In this document: positions 44,079-59,154 of the stretch, in pieces
Layout: the number at the start of each line of letters is the position of its first letter
Position numbering within the stretch: the first letter of the stretch is position 1
Source: Rhizomucor pusillus
Lineage: Eukaryota > Mucoromycota > Mucoromycetes > Mucorales > Lichtheimiaceae
Assembly: GCA_900175165.2 (NCBI GenBank)
Contig: FWWN02000670.1
Location: 125,511 to 189,510 of the forward strand
Direction of reading: 5' to 3'
Length of the DNA stretch: 64,000 bases
The notes under the pieces: model-generated
What the model saw: the letters and a program-made list of their open reading frames with translations, nothing else
Database searches by the model: none
Told to the model about the DNA's origin: nothing
Position numbers and translations under genes: made by a program

Positions 44079-44563
44079 TTACTGATTCATGGTGCGGAAA
44101 CGTACGACCTCTGTTTCGAACTTTGAGCGCATCGATCGCAGTTCTCCTAGCAGCTGAGTCATTGCATCGTTTAAGCAATCTTCAGGCCGAACACCTGGTT
44201 GTGCTTGAATCTTGATGATGAAATTGTGCTCTAGAGGATGGGGCACCTTGTAACCAGCAAACATGACGCGGGTATCTAACATCAATTGTCTTCCAGCAAA
44301 CCACGTTAACATTGTCTCGCTGGATATTATGTTTCATAAAAGGGCGTGCTTACTGTCGTAACATGTTGCCGAGGGTGTGATCTTCTCGTTCGATCTTGAA
44401 TGTGGCAGCGTTTGGAATCTTTTCGTCGAGTGTCATTTCGACCCTTTATTCATTTGAACTTCGAATTTAGAAATCAATGGAGACATGTTGTTTCCTTTTT
44501 TCTTTTTTACTTTTTGCTGCCCTCAGGGAGGACAAACAACTCGAAACGATCGGGTGCGTTCAT
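44079..44563 (-). CDS. RPB11: RNA polymerase II subunit RPB11
   Basis: Exons 44563-44511, 44443-44354, 44289-44079; 117 residues, the usual length. Reads MNAPDRFELFVLPEG, then IPNAATFKIEREDHTLGNML, MFAGYKVPHPLEHNFIIKIQ and a final helix. These are the alpha-motif hallmarks of RPB11, which heterodimerises with RPB3 in Pol II assembly. A short ATG-TCA-TGA upstream ORF overlaps the start. It is divergent from LSm4, with 235 bp between the ATGs. Confidence 0.93.
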
Positions 44564-44798
44564 GACATTAAGGGAAAGGAAAAGAAGAACAGTGTCGTGT
44601 GCGAGTTGGCCGACAAAGACTATACATATTTGATTTCCCGCGTTAAACCATCACCACCGCCTGCACCAGCACACCTTTTCTTGCAGACTTTTCGTCCCTC
44701 CACGCACGCACAAGGTAAAATATAGATCGCTGCTGGTAATCCAAAGAAAACACAAGTCTTTTCTTGCTCACGCGTTGGTAACAAAGGCTAGGCCCTCA

Positions 44799-45191
44799 AT
44801 GCTCCCACTTTCATTATTACACACAGCCGCCGGACATCCTTTACTGGTCGAACTAAAGAATGGCGAGACATTCAACGGACATCTCGTCAGCTGCGACAAT
44901 TTCATGAATCTGACGTTGCGTGAAGTGATCCAGACCTCACCGGACGGCGACCGATTCTGGCGGCTGCCTGAATGCTATATTCGCGGCAACACGATCAAAT
45001 ATCTCAACGTACCGGAAGAAATCGTGGATATGGTCAAGGAGGAAGAAGGACGGCAACGAAGTATGCGCGGCGGCCGGGGACGCGGTGGCCGAGAGAATGG
45101 ATACAACAATCGCAGCGGCGGTGGCGGCCGTGGAGGACGAGGTGGACAGAATCGAGGACGCGGCAGCGGTATGGGTGGCAATCGAGCATGA
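44799..45191 (+). CDS. LSM4: U6 snRNA-associated Sm-like protein LSm4
   Basis: Single exon, 130 residues. [40 protein letters not shown] (Sm1) and [19 protein letters not shown] (Sm2) are the full Sm fold of LSm4. The tail is an RGG domain (about residues 90-130), as in animal and plant LSm4. It belongs to the LSm1-7 decapping and LSm2-8 U6 complexes; the RGG tail is a methylation and P-body targeting region. Divergent from RPB11. Confidence 0.94.
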   Translation: MLPLSLLHTAAGHPLLVELKNGETFNGHLVSCDNFMNLTLREVIQTSPDGDRFWRLPECYIRGNTIKYLNVPEEIVDMVKEEEGRQRSMRGGRGRGGRENGYNNRSGGGGRGGRGGQNRGRGSGMGGNRA

Positions 45192-45540
45192 TCACAGTAG
45201 CAGCGCTGTTATTTCTTCTCTATTTTCAAAACAAGCTTATTCAAGTTATCACCAGTATTTACAATTGAGCACATCAGCACCGTTGAAATGGTAATAAAGA
45301 CCCAAAACTCATATTTCATCTTTTCGAATATATATATATATATCAAAGAATAGATTAAGCCTGTTTAATTGGAAAGCAAGATATAGCATAAAGGAAAAAG
45401 AAAAGAGAAAGAAAAAAGACAAAATTATTATGTAAAGACGATAGGAGATGGATGTGGAGGAGTAGGGAAAAAATATATATACAATAGTACACAAAAACGT
45501 GTGTGTGATATGGATATATCGCTTTTTCTCTCTTTTTTGT
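45192..45540. other. convergent 3' intergenic, LSm4 / OPT transporter
   Basis: 349 bp of AT-rich sequence with AATAAA (45294), a TA microsatellite (45331-45343) and AG-rich tracts. 3' UTRs of both genes; no further gene. Confidence 0.5.
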
Positions 45541-47791
45541 TTAACAAGAGCGTTCGCCATCGACGATCGGGCAAGATCCAGTAAAGACGTTTCCTTCGAC
45601 GCCACAAATGTGGAAAACGGCCTGCAGGATAGCTGAGATACCTTGACCAGCAATCATACCACCAGCTACGCTGTACATAAAATCTTCATGGTGCTTTGGA
45701 GCGAATCTCTTCCAGATCTTGCCAACAGACCAACCAATGAACATGGAAAGAGGAACTTCGGGCTGAGGGTTGATCATGGCGATACCAATAGCAGACATGG
45801 ATGGGAACCAGCTCTGATACTTTTGGGGGATCAAGAGAGTGCGAAGAACAGGCAAAACAACGCCGAGAACAGCGCAGATGGCTGTAACAATGATACAGGC
45901 CTTGCTCAAGGGATCTGCTGCACCAGTCAGCAATTGAGCCACACGCAACCAGGCAGTGACAGCGACGAGACCAAATTCACATTCGTTGGTATTCAAGTTG
46001 GTATCGGTAATGCAAGGATAGGCATCAGCGAAGAGGATAAAGAGACCTACACCGATACCGACAGCGGGAAGGGAAGCAACGACTTGAGCCCAGAACTGGG
46101 AGCGAGGCGAAGCGCCAACAATTTGACCGGTCTTGAGATCGCCTACCATGTCGACAGCTTGGCCGGCAGCAGAACCAGCAATGTTACCAGCCAAAAGGTT
46201 GTTCTTTTGCATTTGTTGGAGTGTATCAGCGGGCATGCGAGCGAAAACAAGCTGTGTCATCTTGCCAATACTGCCAATGGGGTTGATATCAGTCTCACCA
46301 GCCGCTTGGATACCGACAAATGAGAGGAGGAAGGCGCAAATAATGGCGACAATGCTCTGGTAAACAGGCATGCCAAAGTATTCACCCATGATGGCGCAAG
46401 TGTACACAATGCAGACAACGAGGCCGCCAGCCCACCACCAAGTAGGTACTAGCTCGTTCTGTGAGTATTGATCGTCGGGGACTTCTCCGGCATGCGGATC
46501 ATAGTCGGCAGGCTTGGGAACACGGAATACGTTGAACTTGACCCAGTAGTAACCTCTTCTGATAGCTCGGGCGGATTCAAGAACACCACCCTTGGCTGCG
46601 CGCCAGAGTGTTTCGTAGCGGATCAAGAGTTCGGTGATGGAAGACAAGACCATGAGAGCAATGCCAGGCCACAAGAAGAACGACTGGGTTGTCTCGCCCT
46701 TGTCGCTGAAGCCAAGAGGTGCAACAAAGTTGCCGTTGCCAACAGACACGGGACCAATGATACCGTAGATGAAGATGGACGCAATGAAGAAAGACAAGAC
46801 GGTGTTGGTAGGAGTCATCAAGCCGGCGCCGAAGAAAGGCCAGTCAAAGCTGAAGTACCATCCCCAGTCCAAATCGGCGCTGACCATGTTGTAATAGTTG
46901 GCGCGGTAGCCGATCCAGAACAGAATGTGAACTATAGTAAATAAATTACGAAAGATAAGATTCATCTGCATCCAGAAACCCTAATCCACGGGTACAACTC
47001 CGCGGCCGACTTACTAGTTGCGAAGAAGGGCACAAAGTAGCCTATGAGCGACCAGATAAAAGTAAGCGCGAACATGGCACCCATCCACTTTGCTTTTTTC
47101 ATCGCTTCCTTTTCGCCATTGACAGTATCGTGCAAAGCAAGGATAGTCACTGCAGTGGCGCGAGGAGTTGGGAAGGGCAAATCTTGATTGACGACAAAGT
47201 GGCGACGAAGAGGGACGGCAAACAAGAGACCGTAGAAAGCAGCAGAGATGGTGAAGAGGACCAGAGCAGCTGCGTCATTTCTAGGGGTAGTCATGAGGCC
47301 CAACTTATACATGGCTGGAATAGCGGAAACGAAGCCGGTGGACAAACCGCCTGCAGTGGTGGCTGCAGATTGCGCGGTGACGTTTTCTTTAGGACCAAAA
47401 TAGCCACCTCCAAGCGCAGGAGGCAAAATACGGGATAAAGGTTTGATAATGGCGAAGGAAAAGATGGCGCCGAACAAGGAGGCACCAAAAGTCCAACCGA
47501 TCTTGAGACCGAGGTATGTGTTCGAAGCAGCTATTGATTCAAATGGTGAGAAACGGAGAGCATTGTGGCTACGTCCTTGGTCAACCTACAGACTAGACAT
47601 CCGAGCAAAGAACCAACAATCGTCGCTCTCCAAGTGAATTGGTATTCTTCGACGAGCATTTCTGGTATAGAACGTTCGTCGACCTTGACATTTTCATCCT
47701 TGTAAGTCTCCTGCTCATGCTTCTCTGAGCCGATCTTTTCGTCGATTGTGTACTCGATTCTTTCTTCCGGGGATGAGTTTGTATCCCTCAT
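45541..47791 (-). CDS. OPT-family oligopeptide / metal-chelate transporter (YSL-like)
   Basis: Exons 47791-47590, 47530-47015, 46931-45541; 702 residues. About 50 charged residues, then the OPT domain: FTWRATIVGSLLGCLV, NTYLGLKIGWTFGASLFGA, YFGPKENVTAQSAATTAGG, AVPLRRHFVVNQDLPFPTPRA (the OPT signature), GTDINPIG-like GETDINPIGSIGK, NIAGSAAGQAVDMVGDLK, and a terminal GSCPIVDGERSC. At least twelve hydrophobic segments. The PFPTPRA and INPIG motifs place it with the YSL-like OPT branch found in fungi as well as plants, moving oligopeptides or siderophore/metal complexes by proton symport. A large plus-strand frame over exon 3 is its antisense shadow. Confidence 0.88.
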
Positions 47792-50700
47792 GGTAGTGTG
47801 GACGACGATGTAGGAAAGAAAGAAGTGTAAATAAACAAAAGGGCGTTGACAGCAAAGGTTTAAATATGTTTGTGTCCTAGCGGCTTTGATTTGACGGGAA
47901 TCATCACGAGCGCAAAGTTTTGTGAAACAAGCTTTTTGGGCAATTTCTGCTAGGAAAGGAAGTTTGTACCTCGGTAACACAGACCTGCACGGTTCAGCAA
48001 AGAAGAAAAAACTCTCCTCCCAAATCACAAGGCAAAAACTATTCTGGATTCTGACACACACACACACAAAAAATTGCCCGCGGCTTTACCTTGCAACAAG
48101 GAAAAAACGTCAAACCATGCAATATTGCGGAATAAAAATATATACCTTCGAACGAGAAAAAAAGAACTCAAGGTTCTTAGGGATGAATTATTGTCTTTTG
48201 ACGTTCATGCAGAAACAGGAAACTATTCCCAAATACGAATTTCAACAGAAACTCCTTAGTTTCTTTGGTGCGCTTTTTCTCAATGGTCGACGGTTCATCC
48301 ATCAGGCAGGTTTTACCAAATATGTTAATCCAGCGTATCTCGTGGGGGGCTGTAGTGGTAAAGCTATATTTCTATATACTTCAATTCGTCAATTGAGCCT
48401 CAGCGCGGATGTAGATATACACTGCGTATGCCAAGACACCTCACTCTGACTTCCTCTCGACAGAAATACTAAATATTTTGAAGGCATCCCACAGAGCTCT
48501 GCTTTTCAAATATCTGTCGAGAAAAGGAGAAGCAGTAATAATAATCGGGGGATACACCAGATCACCTATTTTGTGTTCGTATTCCTTCTTGTCATCCCTA
48601 TCGCACGCAATACGTTCCTGTTGTTACAAAAGATAAAACATTGGTCGTTTCCTGGGCATCTATCCTCCTTCGGCGCTTGCAATGCATGTTGCACATTCGT
48701 AAATGGTTTAGCCAATGAGCTACATGAGCCGTCTCCCACGATTATAGTCTCGATGGCTGTACGTTTCGCAACAGAATAGTTCGACTCTAGCTGACCATAT
48801 CATTCCATTCTCTTTTTCTTTTTCTGCTACATTTTTACACCATTCGACTCTGGCTTTTGATAGGAGCAAATCGGGATTGCGGACTCGATAACTGGGCCAA
48901 ATTGGGCCGCACTTTGGATTGTGATCCTATTTACCGCGTTAGGGAAACTAGGTATGACAAAGGTCAGAAGATTCCAAAAGTCTCACGCCTCTCAAATGTT
49001 CCTCCCTCTCTCCCCCCCAAAAATCCTCTTCAATGTTCCGCAGTGGTGGGTCGGTGGACCCTTCCCCTTGGCACGCGTCAAAAAGTCCAGTATCCAGGAA
49101 TATGTTTGATAAGAATTATCAAGTGACCCCCTCTGCTTTCAGCGATCTGGGTTGGCTGCGAGACTGACGGAGGGGGAAAAACAGAATGATTTCCATGGAA
49201 GCAACGGAAATCGTTCCGCCTGCCTTTCCATGTTTCCTAGCACTAGCAGCAGCAGCGTAGCCACCAGCAGCAGCAGCAGCAGCACTCTCCGATATGACGG
49301 AATACCAATCAGCACTCGTCAATGGGTCGCTGATTGATTTGCCTTCTCTCTCGGTATTTACCCCGCAACCTCAGTTGACTCATTTCGTAGTAACCTCTCA
49401 TCATCATCCCATCGTTGACCTCCTTCTAAATATACAACAATGTACCTTTTTCGGTGTTTTCGAGCACGGACTTGAATCTGTGGAATTTTGCTTATACAGT
49501 TAAAACTGATGTGCAGTAGCAGTAAGAGATCATCTTCTAGTGGCAACCCGCGGATTATCTCGTCTGTTTATATCCACAAACGACCATGGGGATTTATTAT
49601 TTTCAAGGTCTGCTAGTCATACGTTCCACCATCACAAGGAATCTGCAGCACCACCACTATACTTTCTTTGCGATAATATCAGGATACATTACATTCGTCC
49701 CTATCACTGGAGAATTTCTTCAAAGCGTACTCTACAGGAGCGATAATGTCGCCAATGAAACATCCGCGTTGTAAGAATTGTAACAGGCAATGTAGATGCA
49801 GGTACAAAGGTATTCGCAATTTTTCCATCATGTGACGCACAGTGCCGCAGTCAACTTATTAGGTCAGCATATTCATAAACAGTATAGTCGATTCGCTTCT
49901 TTAGCATTCGCTTACGCAAGTACAGTGCTGGAAGTTGAATTTGATCAACCACCTCACCCAAATTGAGCCAGCCAAGCCCTAAAGATGGATCTTGCCGTTC
50001 AAATTCAACTTCCAGCACTGTAATCATGTACAGCTTGAGCAATTTCTGTCAGTCTCTCCTATTACGTATCTTGAAACTCTCCACGCCAATTGCTGCCCTT
50101 CCCCCCACCACACTCTGTATAAATATCTCACTGTCATTACCATTATTCTACATCTTGCGCAATAAAGTCCACACTAATAGAAAAAAAAAGTTCGCCACAA
50201 CCGATGAAGACCAGCAGCGCCAGGATATTGCTTCGATGTGGACAGACAGCTTGCTTCTGGATGATGCGCCTTCGGGCAACAAGCCAGTCACTGCCTATGA
50301 GTGTTCCGCTCACGTACTTCGCCGGTATTGGGCCTGCTTTTTATACACGGTTCGTGCGTTTAAAGATTTACATGGAAAACAAGACAGATGACATGAAAAC
50401 GTTCAAAGAAGAAAAGTAAAAAGTGCACGTATCTGATGGTCGCCTGGACGCGAAAAAAAGAAGCAATACAGGAATAGTAACCAATTGAATGAAATTGGGA
50501 TAGATATACTCGTCGTATGAGCTGCTGTCACTGTATATATCGCTGAGCCTGTTATACCATTTTCCAATCTCCAACTCAAGCCAGCCATACTTATTCCCAG
50601 CGTTAGGACGACATCCTTGTGGGAGGCCCAACCTGGTCATGCTGATGATCAACATCACTGTCATTGGGAGCCTTGTCAAATAAATTTTCCGGCAAGTCTT

Positions 50701-52197
50701 GCAGGAAGCTATCGCGTGGTGGGTTGAACCAGTTTGGTCGGATCCATGGTGCGTAGCGGTTGTAGTCGACCGTATCTGCTGGGCGTCCCAGCGGCAAGCC
50801 AAATGATATTTGTCAATCCTCCAGTTTCTGAATGGTCGCTTGGATGTTTCGGGCAGATGTCTCCACGGTCGTCTAAACCATTTTCATTTAGCGGAAAAGA
50901 TGTGGGTGTCGTGTCCAGTTCTAGCGACCAATATGGAAGAAGTAGAAATGAGTATGAAACTGATAACTGCTAAATGACGGTACCACTTTCTTCAAACTTC
51001 ATCCCAAATCATATAGACCAGGGTCGTGTAGATGTTTATTTTCTTCGTCTTCGTTCTCAGTAAAGATTCCTCAGTGACGCTCAGTCTCAACGTACTTACT
51101 TTTGTCCCCGTCGCTATCTCTACGCGGCCCAAAACATCACATGGTGTCCGTCGAAAAAATGCTTTTCCCACTTGCTTCAATCGGCCGGATTGAACAACGA
51201 ACGTTGACCAGAGGGCGATGCGTCGATCAAGTCAAATATCGACGACAGGCCAGTACTGATGGTTCATGCGTGATTGTTACTTCTCTTATCGGTTCAATGC
51301 ATTATCAGGCATACCTCATCAACTTATATGCATAATGGGTGGGCACAGTTAGAGCAAGCGTTTTGAAAGTCAGCTGCTGTCTCGCATTGATTGGCCTTAG
51401 TAGCCCCCCCCAAGCGTCATCCGTGGGGGAATTTCCCAGTTACAGTGCTGTAACCCTGGCTGGTGGGAGATTTCGGTTCACTTTCCCACAAACCGGCACC
51501 TCCTCCGCCCTCTTTCTTTTTCCTTTGGCATTGTTCAGTCCTATGCTTGTGCAAACTTGTTATTAATATATGCGAATACTGGTACAGATTCTAAGCTGTA
51601 GACTAGCGTATGTCGTGACAATATATATCAGGATACGATCTAGGGTCCAATTGAGCCATTTGATCAGTTTCTCAGGTTTATAGCAAGATCAATCAGCTGA
51701 ATGCATAAAATGATTTGTTTTGCCATTATCGACTTGACTTGCCGCCCACTGAAGCCGGCTTGTTTGCATACATTAAAGCGTTCGTGGCAGTACCACCGTG
51801 CCTGTTACAACCCGAGCATCTCCATCACTTCCATCACGCAAGAGCTGCTTGGAAATGATTGGATGAGGAACGAGCTGAGAATTGATGTTGGCAAGAAGAT
51901 CATCTAACAAAGAATCGTGTGTTAGAATCTTCGTTTTGACAGCATGCAAAAAAATCTTTATTTACACGTGGATACCTCCATTCTAACTGAAAGATTTCTT
52001 TAATTGCCGTTGCTGAATTCCCTTCTTTATGCCAGAAGTAATGTTCCTGGAAGCCAAACTTGGCAAATGTAAAGTTTCGCAGTCACACGTCGGCATCAAG
52101 CTGATCTCCAAGAGAGATTATCCATCCAGCAATGTGGATGGTCCGCACTGAGTCCGCTCGCCCAGCCGACACCTCTTTTCGTTTTCCATAATATTCA
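47792..52197. other. 4.4-kb gene-poor region
   Basis: I could not support any gene here. Notable content: a perfect inverted repeat (listed separately), a CAG/AGC-rich patch (49246-49283), a pyrimidine-rich leader-like stretch before MTHFR, and short frames without domains. A minus-strand pair of frames (50368-50802 and 50603-50797) includes WIRPNWFNPPRD and YGWLELEIGKWYN, which look protein-like but match no family I know; they could be a decayed gene. Confidence 0.4.
49921..50022. repeat. perfect 24-bp inverted repeat with 54-bp spacer
   Basis: Arms 49921-49944 and 49999-50022 are exact reverse complements (beginning TACAGTGCTGGAAGTTGAAT). Homology stops sharply at both outer edges. It could be a MITE-like relic, the foldback of a short duplication, or a hairpin RNA source. 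No target-site duplication is obvious at the edges. Confidence 0.85.
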
Positions 52198-54350
<2,153 letters not shown>

Positions 54351-54701
54351 ACCAATTCCTTTTTTTTCATCCATGCAATGTAACCTTTATATCTCTTGTC
54401 ATCCTCCCGTTCTTTCTTTCTTTCTTTTTCTTGTCCGTTTGTATTCAACATGCTTGCTATATCACTTTCCTTGTTGCTTTCTCCTTCTACTTATTTCCCT
54501 CTATACATACTTAGTATTCAACTACCACCCCGGGGATGATGATGATGCAATTTCTTCTTCAACCCACATTAATTGTAAATGATAGATTGGACATGTCGTT
54601 TCAACAGACAGATTTTTGTAAAAAAGAATTAAAAAAATAAACTTCAACAGAAACCCAAAAAGTATCAATGTCTTCCTTTAATGTTCATTGTTGCTCGGTT
54701 C
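54351..54701. other. convergent 3' intergenic, MTHFR / AYR1-like
   Basis: 351 bp, T-rich at the MTHFR side (TTTC repeats 54414-54431) and with AATAAA near 54636. 3' UTRs only. Confidence 0.5.
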
Positions 54702-56055
54702 CTAGTTTGCTATCCGTTTGACGTAAATCGTACCCATTCTTCTGGAGAAGAAGTAATCCTTGACAAAGAATGGAAGGTAGTAAAACATCAAGAAAAAGAA
54801 CGAGTTGCTTCCAAATGTCACGTAGCTAGGCGGGCTGCGACGCAGTAACCGTTTTGTGACATGCGCGGTGAAAACATCTGTCGGTGTCGAGCCGGGTCCT
54901 GTTCAAATGTGTTAGCGTTTTAGCTAAACCATACATCATATGTAGTCGACAATCTTATATATATACCTTGCGACATGTTTGCACGTGCAAGAATGTAGTT
55001 TGCTACAGACTGATAAAAGGAGCCTACAAACAAACCGATTATCAGTGTTAGATGCTTAATGAGGAGTAGATAAATATTATTCACCTTCAGGTATATCAAT
55101 TGTTGTCACTGCATTGTTGCCAAAGTTCGAAGTTACTCCTCCAGGAGCGACGAGAATTACTTGGATGCCAAGCGGTGCAAGCTCGAGGCGAAGGGCATCC
55201 GTCATGGAGTGCACTGCAGCCTTGGAGAAGGCATAGACACCTAATAGTAGTTGGATGGTCGTGACAAGTCCGACAAGACTTTTTTTGACTCTTTTTGCTT
55301 ACCTGCCCAGGGAGTAGATGCGTATCCAACGACCGAGCCAATGTTGGCGATCTTGCCTGATCCACGCTTAGCCATATGCGTTGCGACAGCCCGGGTCACA
55401 GCCAAAACGCCGAAAACGTTGGTTTCAACGCATTTGCGTGCGTCGTCGAGATCAATGTCCATCAATGCACCGTTTCCTCTGCAAACGAGTATGGTTATTT
55501 TCTTCCCCTCCATGATCCGACTTTAGAAGCCTTACGGTCGTCCAGCATTGTTGATAAGGATATCTGAGACAAATTCGTCAGTCAGTATTCATGAGTTCGC
55601 CTTATAGTTTTCAACTACCTATCTGGCCAGCTTCGGTAATCACTTGCTGAAAACAGGATTTACCAAGAGATTTAGAACGGATTGGGTATATCACATGAGA
55701 GAAAATAAAAAAGAAATCATACATCAACAACGGATTTGATAGAAGCATTGTCAGTTACATCCAATCGCAAAAGCTTGCATCCGAGCTCTGTGAATTTTGC
55801 ATTTAATACGTTGTGGTTACTTTTGAAAATGCCAGATGAATTTTCACCTTCAAGTCCCTCCATGCTTTCTACACGGCGAGCTGTGGCGTACACTTGGTAG
55901 CCGTTCTTGGCGAATTGCTCGCAGAATGAGTAGCCTGAGAGGTGGTGAGGAGAGACAACGACAACTGTGAGCACCAGAAACTTGAATAGCAGGGCATAGC
56001 ACTAACCAATGCCGCCCTTGGTGCAGCCGGTGATCAGTGCCACAGGTTTAGTCAT
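54702..56055 (-). CDS. short-chain dehydrogenase, AYR1-like acyl-DHAP reductase
   Basis: Eight exons (minus): 56055-56007, 55934-55723, 55646-55619, 55563-55536, 55478-55303, 55240-55085, 55023-54967, 54898-54702; 300 residues. Classical SDR motifs: ALITGCTKGGIG (TGxxxGIG nucleotide site), LRLDVTD, ILINNAG (NNAG), the catalytic Ser in ANIGSV, and YAFSK (YxxxK). The C-terminus has a hydrophobic stretch (FFFLMFYYLPFFV) that could anchor it to membrane, as in yeast Ayr1, an NADPH-dependent 1-acyl-dihydroxyacetone-phosphate reductase of ER and lipid droplets. Two consecutive exons are 28 nt each. Exact substrate is inference; retinol- or steroid-dehydrogenase-like activity is possible. Confidence 0.82.
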
Positions 56056-57440
56056 GTCGAGAAGTGAAAGAGAGCTGCAAGCTGATCGGGTACATACGCG
56101 ACTTAAAAAACGCAGCGGGTTATGCAGCTGTGTAACGCAAGAGGCGTTGGAAGCTCAACAAATACCCGTTACGGTAGAATCATTTTTCAGAGACTTGGGT
56201 CAATTATCCTTGAAAAAAAAAGTTGCAGCAATTAATAAGCATAAGAATGCATACAATGGATCTAAAGGTAACTCAATCAAATATTATTACTTGAGGCATG
56301 GCCTACGGACGGTCGTTTTGGTGTATAGACACGTTTGAATTTACACATGATCCGCTGATCTTTGCGCAGCTTTTTGCTTAAGCGTTGCATGCTCGATGCA
56401 AAGCAAAAAGGATACGCTTACTAATGCATTGAACAAAAAAGCACGGTTCTTGCAGTGCCCGACAATATGGTGAAATACACTTATTTCATTAACGTCAGGA
56501 CTGTAGAAGAACAAGAGTCTGATACTCTTGACCCACTTCTTGGAAATAGACAACGAATGAATTCAATCATATGTACAACAGATCAGCAACTATAATTTAT
56601 TGCTAAAAGCATCCGTTCCATCCTCTCGGATTTCTTCTATACTTCTGTAAATGCTTCGGTAATATCGACTGTCTCTCTTTTTCTATCCTCTGAACTGTGT
56701 ACAAAATCAATGGCATCGGTAGCCGCTGCTTCTTTGAGGACGCGAAATGCTTCCGCCTTATTTACTTTTGTCTTGTTTCATATCTTCCTGAATTAAACAC
56801 ATCCGGTTGCCGACACAACAATCTGCACAAAAGGAGATAGTGTAGGCGGATTGCTGGCAGCGTCCGTGAGCATTGCCATGTCATTCCAACCACAACAACC
56901 ATTGCGCCAGATTGCGTTTGGAGATGGCCACACGAGACTCAGAGAAGAATTCCCACTACACTTCCCTGAATTAAGCAGAAATGCACAACACTAAATTATA
57001 TAAATGTCCTTGAGGATGATTTTTGATTATTTTTTGCGAAGAAACGCGTGTTGTAAGCTCTTACAAGTAATAACTGAATGCACAGACGTATGCCCGTCAG
57101 CGGCATAACCGCGTTGGCCTCCTCCGACGTTCTTCTTCCGCCCCAATCTACAGTGACAAACAAGTTGCCAGCGCACAGTAGCATTGCAGTTTCGCTGAAC
57201 TATCTATTTGCAGATCTCATTCTAGATGGATGGTGCAAAATACGTTGATAAAACCGATCTTGTGCAAAGTAAAAGTAATATCCATAATCCAGAATGCAAA
57301 AAGTATTGAACTCAAAAGATCATACGAGTTTACAAAAGCGGCAAAATGTACCGAGTCCTTTTTTTTATAACGGGGGTGGTGCATATGTATTTACACACCT
57401 TCTTTCGCTTTCTCTTTCACCGCTTCCTTAGACCTACAAA
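56056..57440. other. 1.4-kb intergenic, no recognisable gene
   Basis: Divergent promoters of the AYR1-like and CBS-domain genes. Short frames only; a CT-rich stretch and a T7 run occur just before the CBS-protein ATG. Nothing else seen. Confidence 0.5.
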
Positions 57441-58470
57441 ATGTATATCACGCAAATGAAACCGGATGATCTCCATCTCGCTAAAAACAAGCGAGCGTTA
57501 ATTGCCGTCAGTCCTACCGTGTCCATCCAAACAGCTCTCAACTTGATGCACACAAACAAGATCACTTCACTGCCAATCTTTTCTCACGATAGCACCCAGG
57601 TTGTCAGCATTATCAATCTATTTGATATCCTGCTGTATCTTGTCGGCAGCGCGGATGTGATCAACAAGGAGAAGTTTACGCTCTCGGATCCGGTTGAGAA
57701 CGTGCTCGGCTTGGAAAGTGACCGTGAGAGTTACTGGCTACACAAGACGGACAGTCAAGACACGTTGCTCGCTGCAAGTATATGAAAGTAAAAAGAGAAG
57801 GAGGATTGTCTAACACTAAAGCTCGTCGTCATCTCACTAGACCCTAAGTGCATTTGCCACTGGTGTGCATCGGTCACTTGTAGTGGACTACGAACATCCT
57901 AAAGAGAAAAACTTGTGGCTGCTGTCCCAGACGGATATAATTCGGCACATTCGGTCCCATCCCGATTGTCTCCAAGGTCACGTTGACATTCGTGCGTCCA
58001 TTGCAGACCTGGGGCTCGGCAAGGCACGACCCCTCGCAACCGTTTCGGCAACCCAGTCTGCACTCAGTGGATACAAACTTTTGGCCGAGAAAAATCTCAG
58101 TGGAGTGCCGATCGTTGACAGGTTAGATAGACGAGAAGGAGGCCTGAAAATAATACAAAATCGATACTGATGATCACCGTATAAAAGCGACGGGAACTTG
58201 GTAGGCGACCTGTCTCTGGAAGATCTTCCAAACGCGAATTTGAACAATGCAGAGGAATTGGGTTTGCTGTGCTTGGAATACGTCCGAAAGCGTGGTGCAT
58301 CCAACACTTTGCCTGTTGCAACCCCGGAAACGTCGTTGGAGCAGATTATTGATGCCTTAATTTCTCAAGATACCCACCGCGTCTGGATCAAGCAAGACAA
58401 GGATTCACACAAGGTCATCGGCGTTGTTACAATGTCTGACATTATCGGCTTGATTTGTCAAAAGTCCTAG
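57441..58470 (+). CDS. four-CBS-domain protein (two Bateman modules), SNF4/SDS23-like
   Basis: Exons 57441-57773, 57841-58121, 58188-58470; 298 residues. Four CBS repeats can be followed: LIAVSPTVSIQTALNLM with ITSLPIFS; TGVHRSLVVDYEHP with LLSQTDIIRHIR; PLATVSATQSALSGYKLL with LSGVPIVDSDGNLVGDLS; and LPVATPETSLEQIIDALI ending VVTMSDIIGLIC. Such pairs bind adenine nucleotides; AMPK-gamma (Snf4) and Sds23 are the fungal precedents, and I cannot decide between them. The first intron (57774-57840) opens with GCAAGT, required for the phase-0 junction A/TLSAFATG, and has a consensus TCTAACACTAA branch region. Confidence 0.78.
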
Positions 58471-59154
58471 TTAAGAATAGAACGACGCGGTGTAGCCACC
58501 GGTGCCTGGGACTTCTAGCATATCTCGTTCTTGTTCGCTCAGCAGCAGTCTGCAATGCTTATCTGCTTTTTTGTAAATATAAATTGTTCTCGATCAGCCA
58601 AATAAGAAAGACAGAACATCAATCGACGCATACCTTCAATTTTATATGCCAAGTTTGCTCCGCAAAGCTTTTGCAACTATGAAGCATCTGTATGTGCTTT
58701 GGCGCTGAACATACATGGCGCGCGCTTTACTGTTGCTAAGATTCCGGAGGTCGCACCAGTTATCGTGATCAGTTGTCATCCTTGACGTGAGATAAATCCG
58801 CATGGTCGGATCTGCAGCGCTAGAGGGAGAGAGAGAGAGATAAGAGACAAAATGACGCGATATCTTTGCGTCGTCTTGCAATGAACGATCGAATGGGAGT
58901 GCTCCAATTCGAAATTAATGATGAGAGTTGAGTGTGGAGGAGCAGAAAATTGCGCCATTTCGGGGCGGGTAATACAATCACGCAATCCCCGTACCGGACT
59001 CGTCATGAGGCATCGTCTAAGACGCATGAATGCATAATTTGCATATACACATACACTTGCGCGACCAAAGTTTAGCGTATATAAAACCATCAACAGATGG
59101 GAATACGAGTAACGACCATCTCATTCTCATTAATTTCTTCTTCTCCTACCGATA
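58471..59154. other. intergenic with GA repeat
   Basis: 0.68 kb between tandem genes. Holds a GA microsatellite (58826-58841) and the TauD-type promoter. No gene seen. Confidence 0.5.
59078..59086 (+). promoter_or_regulatory. TATA box, TauD-type dioxygenase gene
   Basis: TATATAAAA 69 bp before the ATG, followed by a pyrimidine-rich leader. Fits a strongly regulated TATA promoter. Confidence 0.55.

Noticed and set aside
45643..46944. Long plus-strand frames of 226 and 158 codons
   Set aside because: Antisense shadows of the large OPT-transporter exon, whose protein is clearly conserved.
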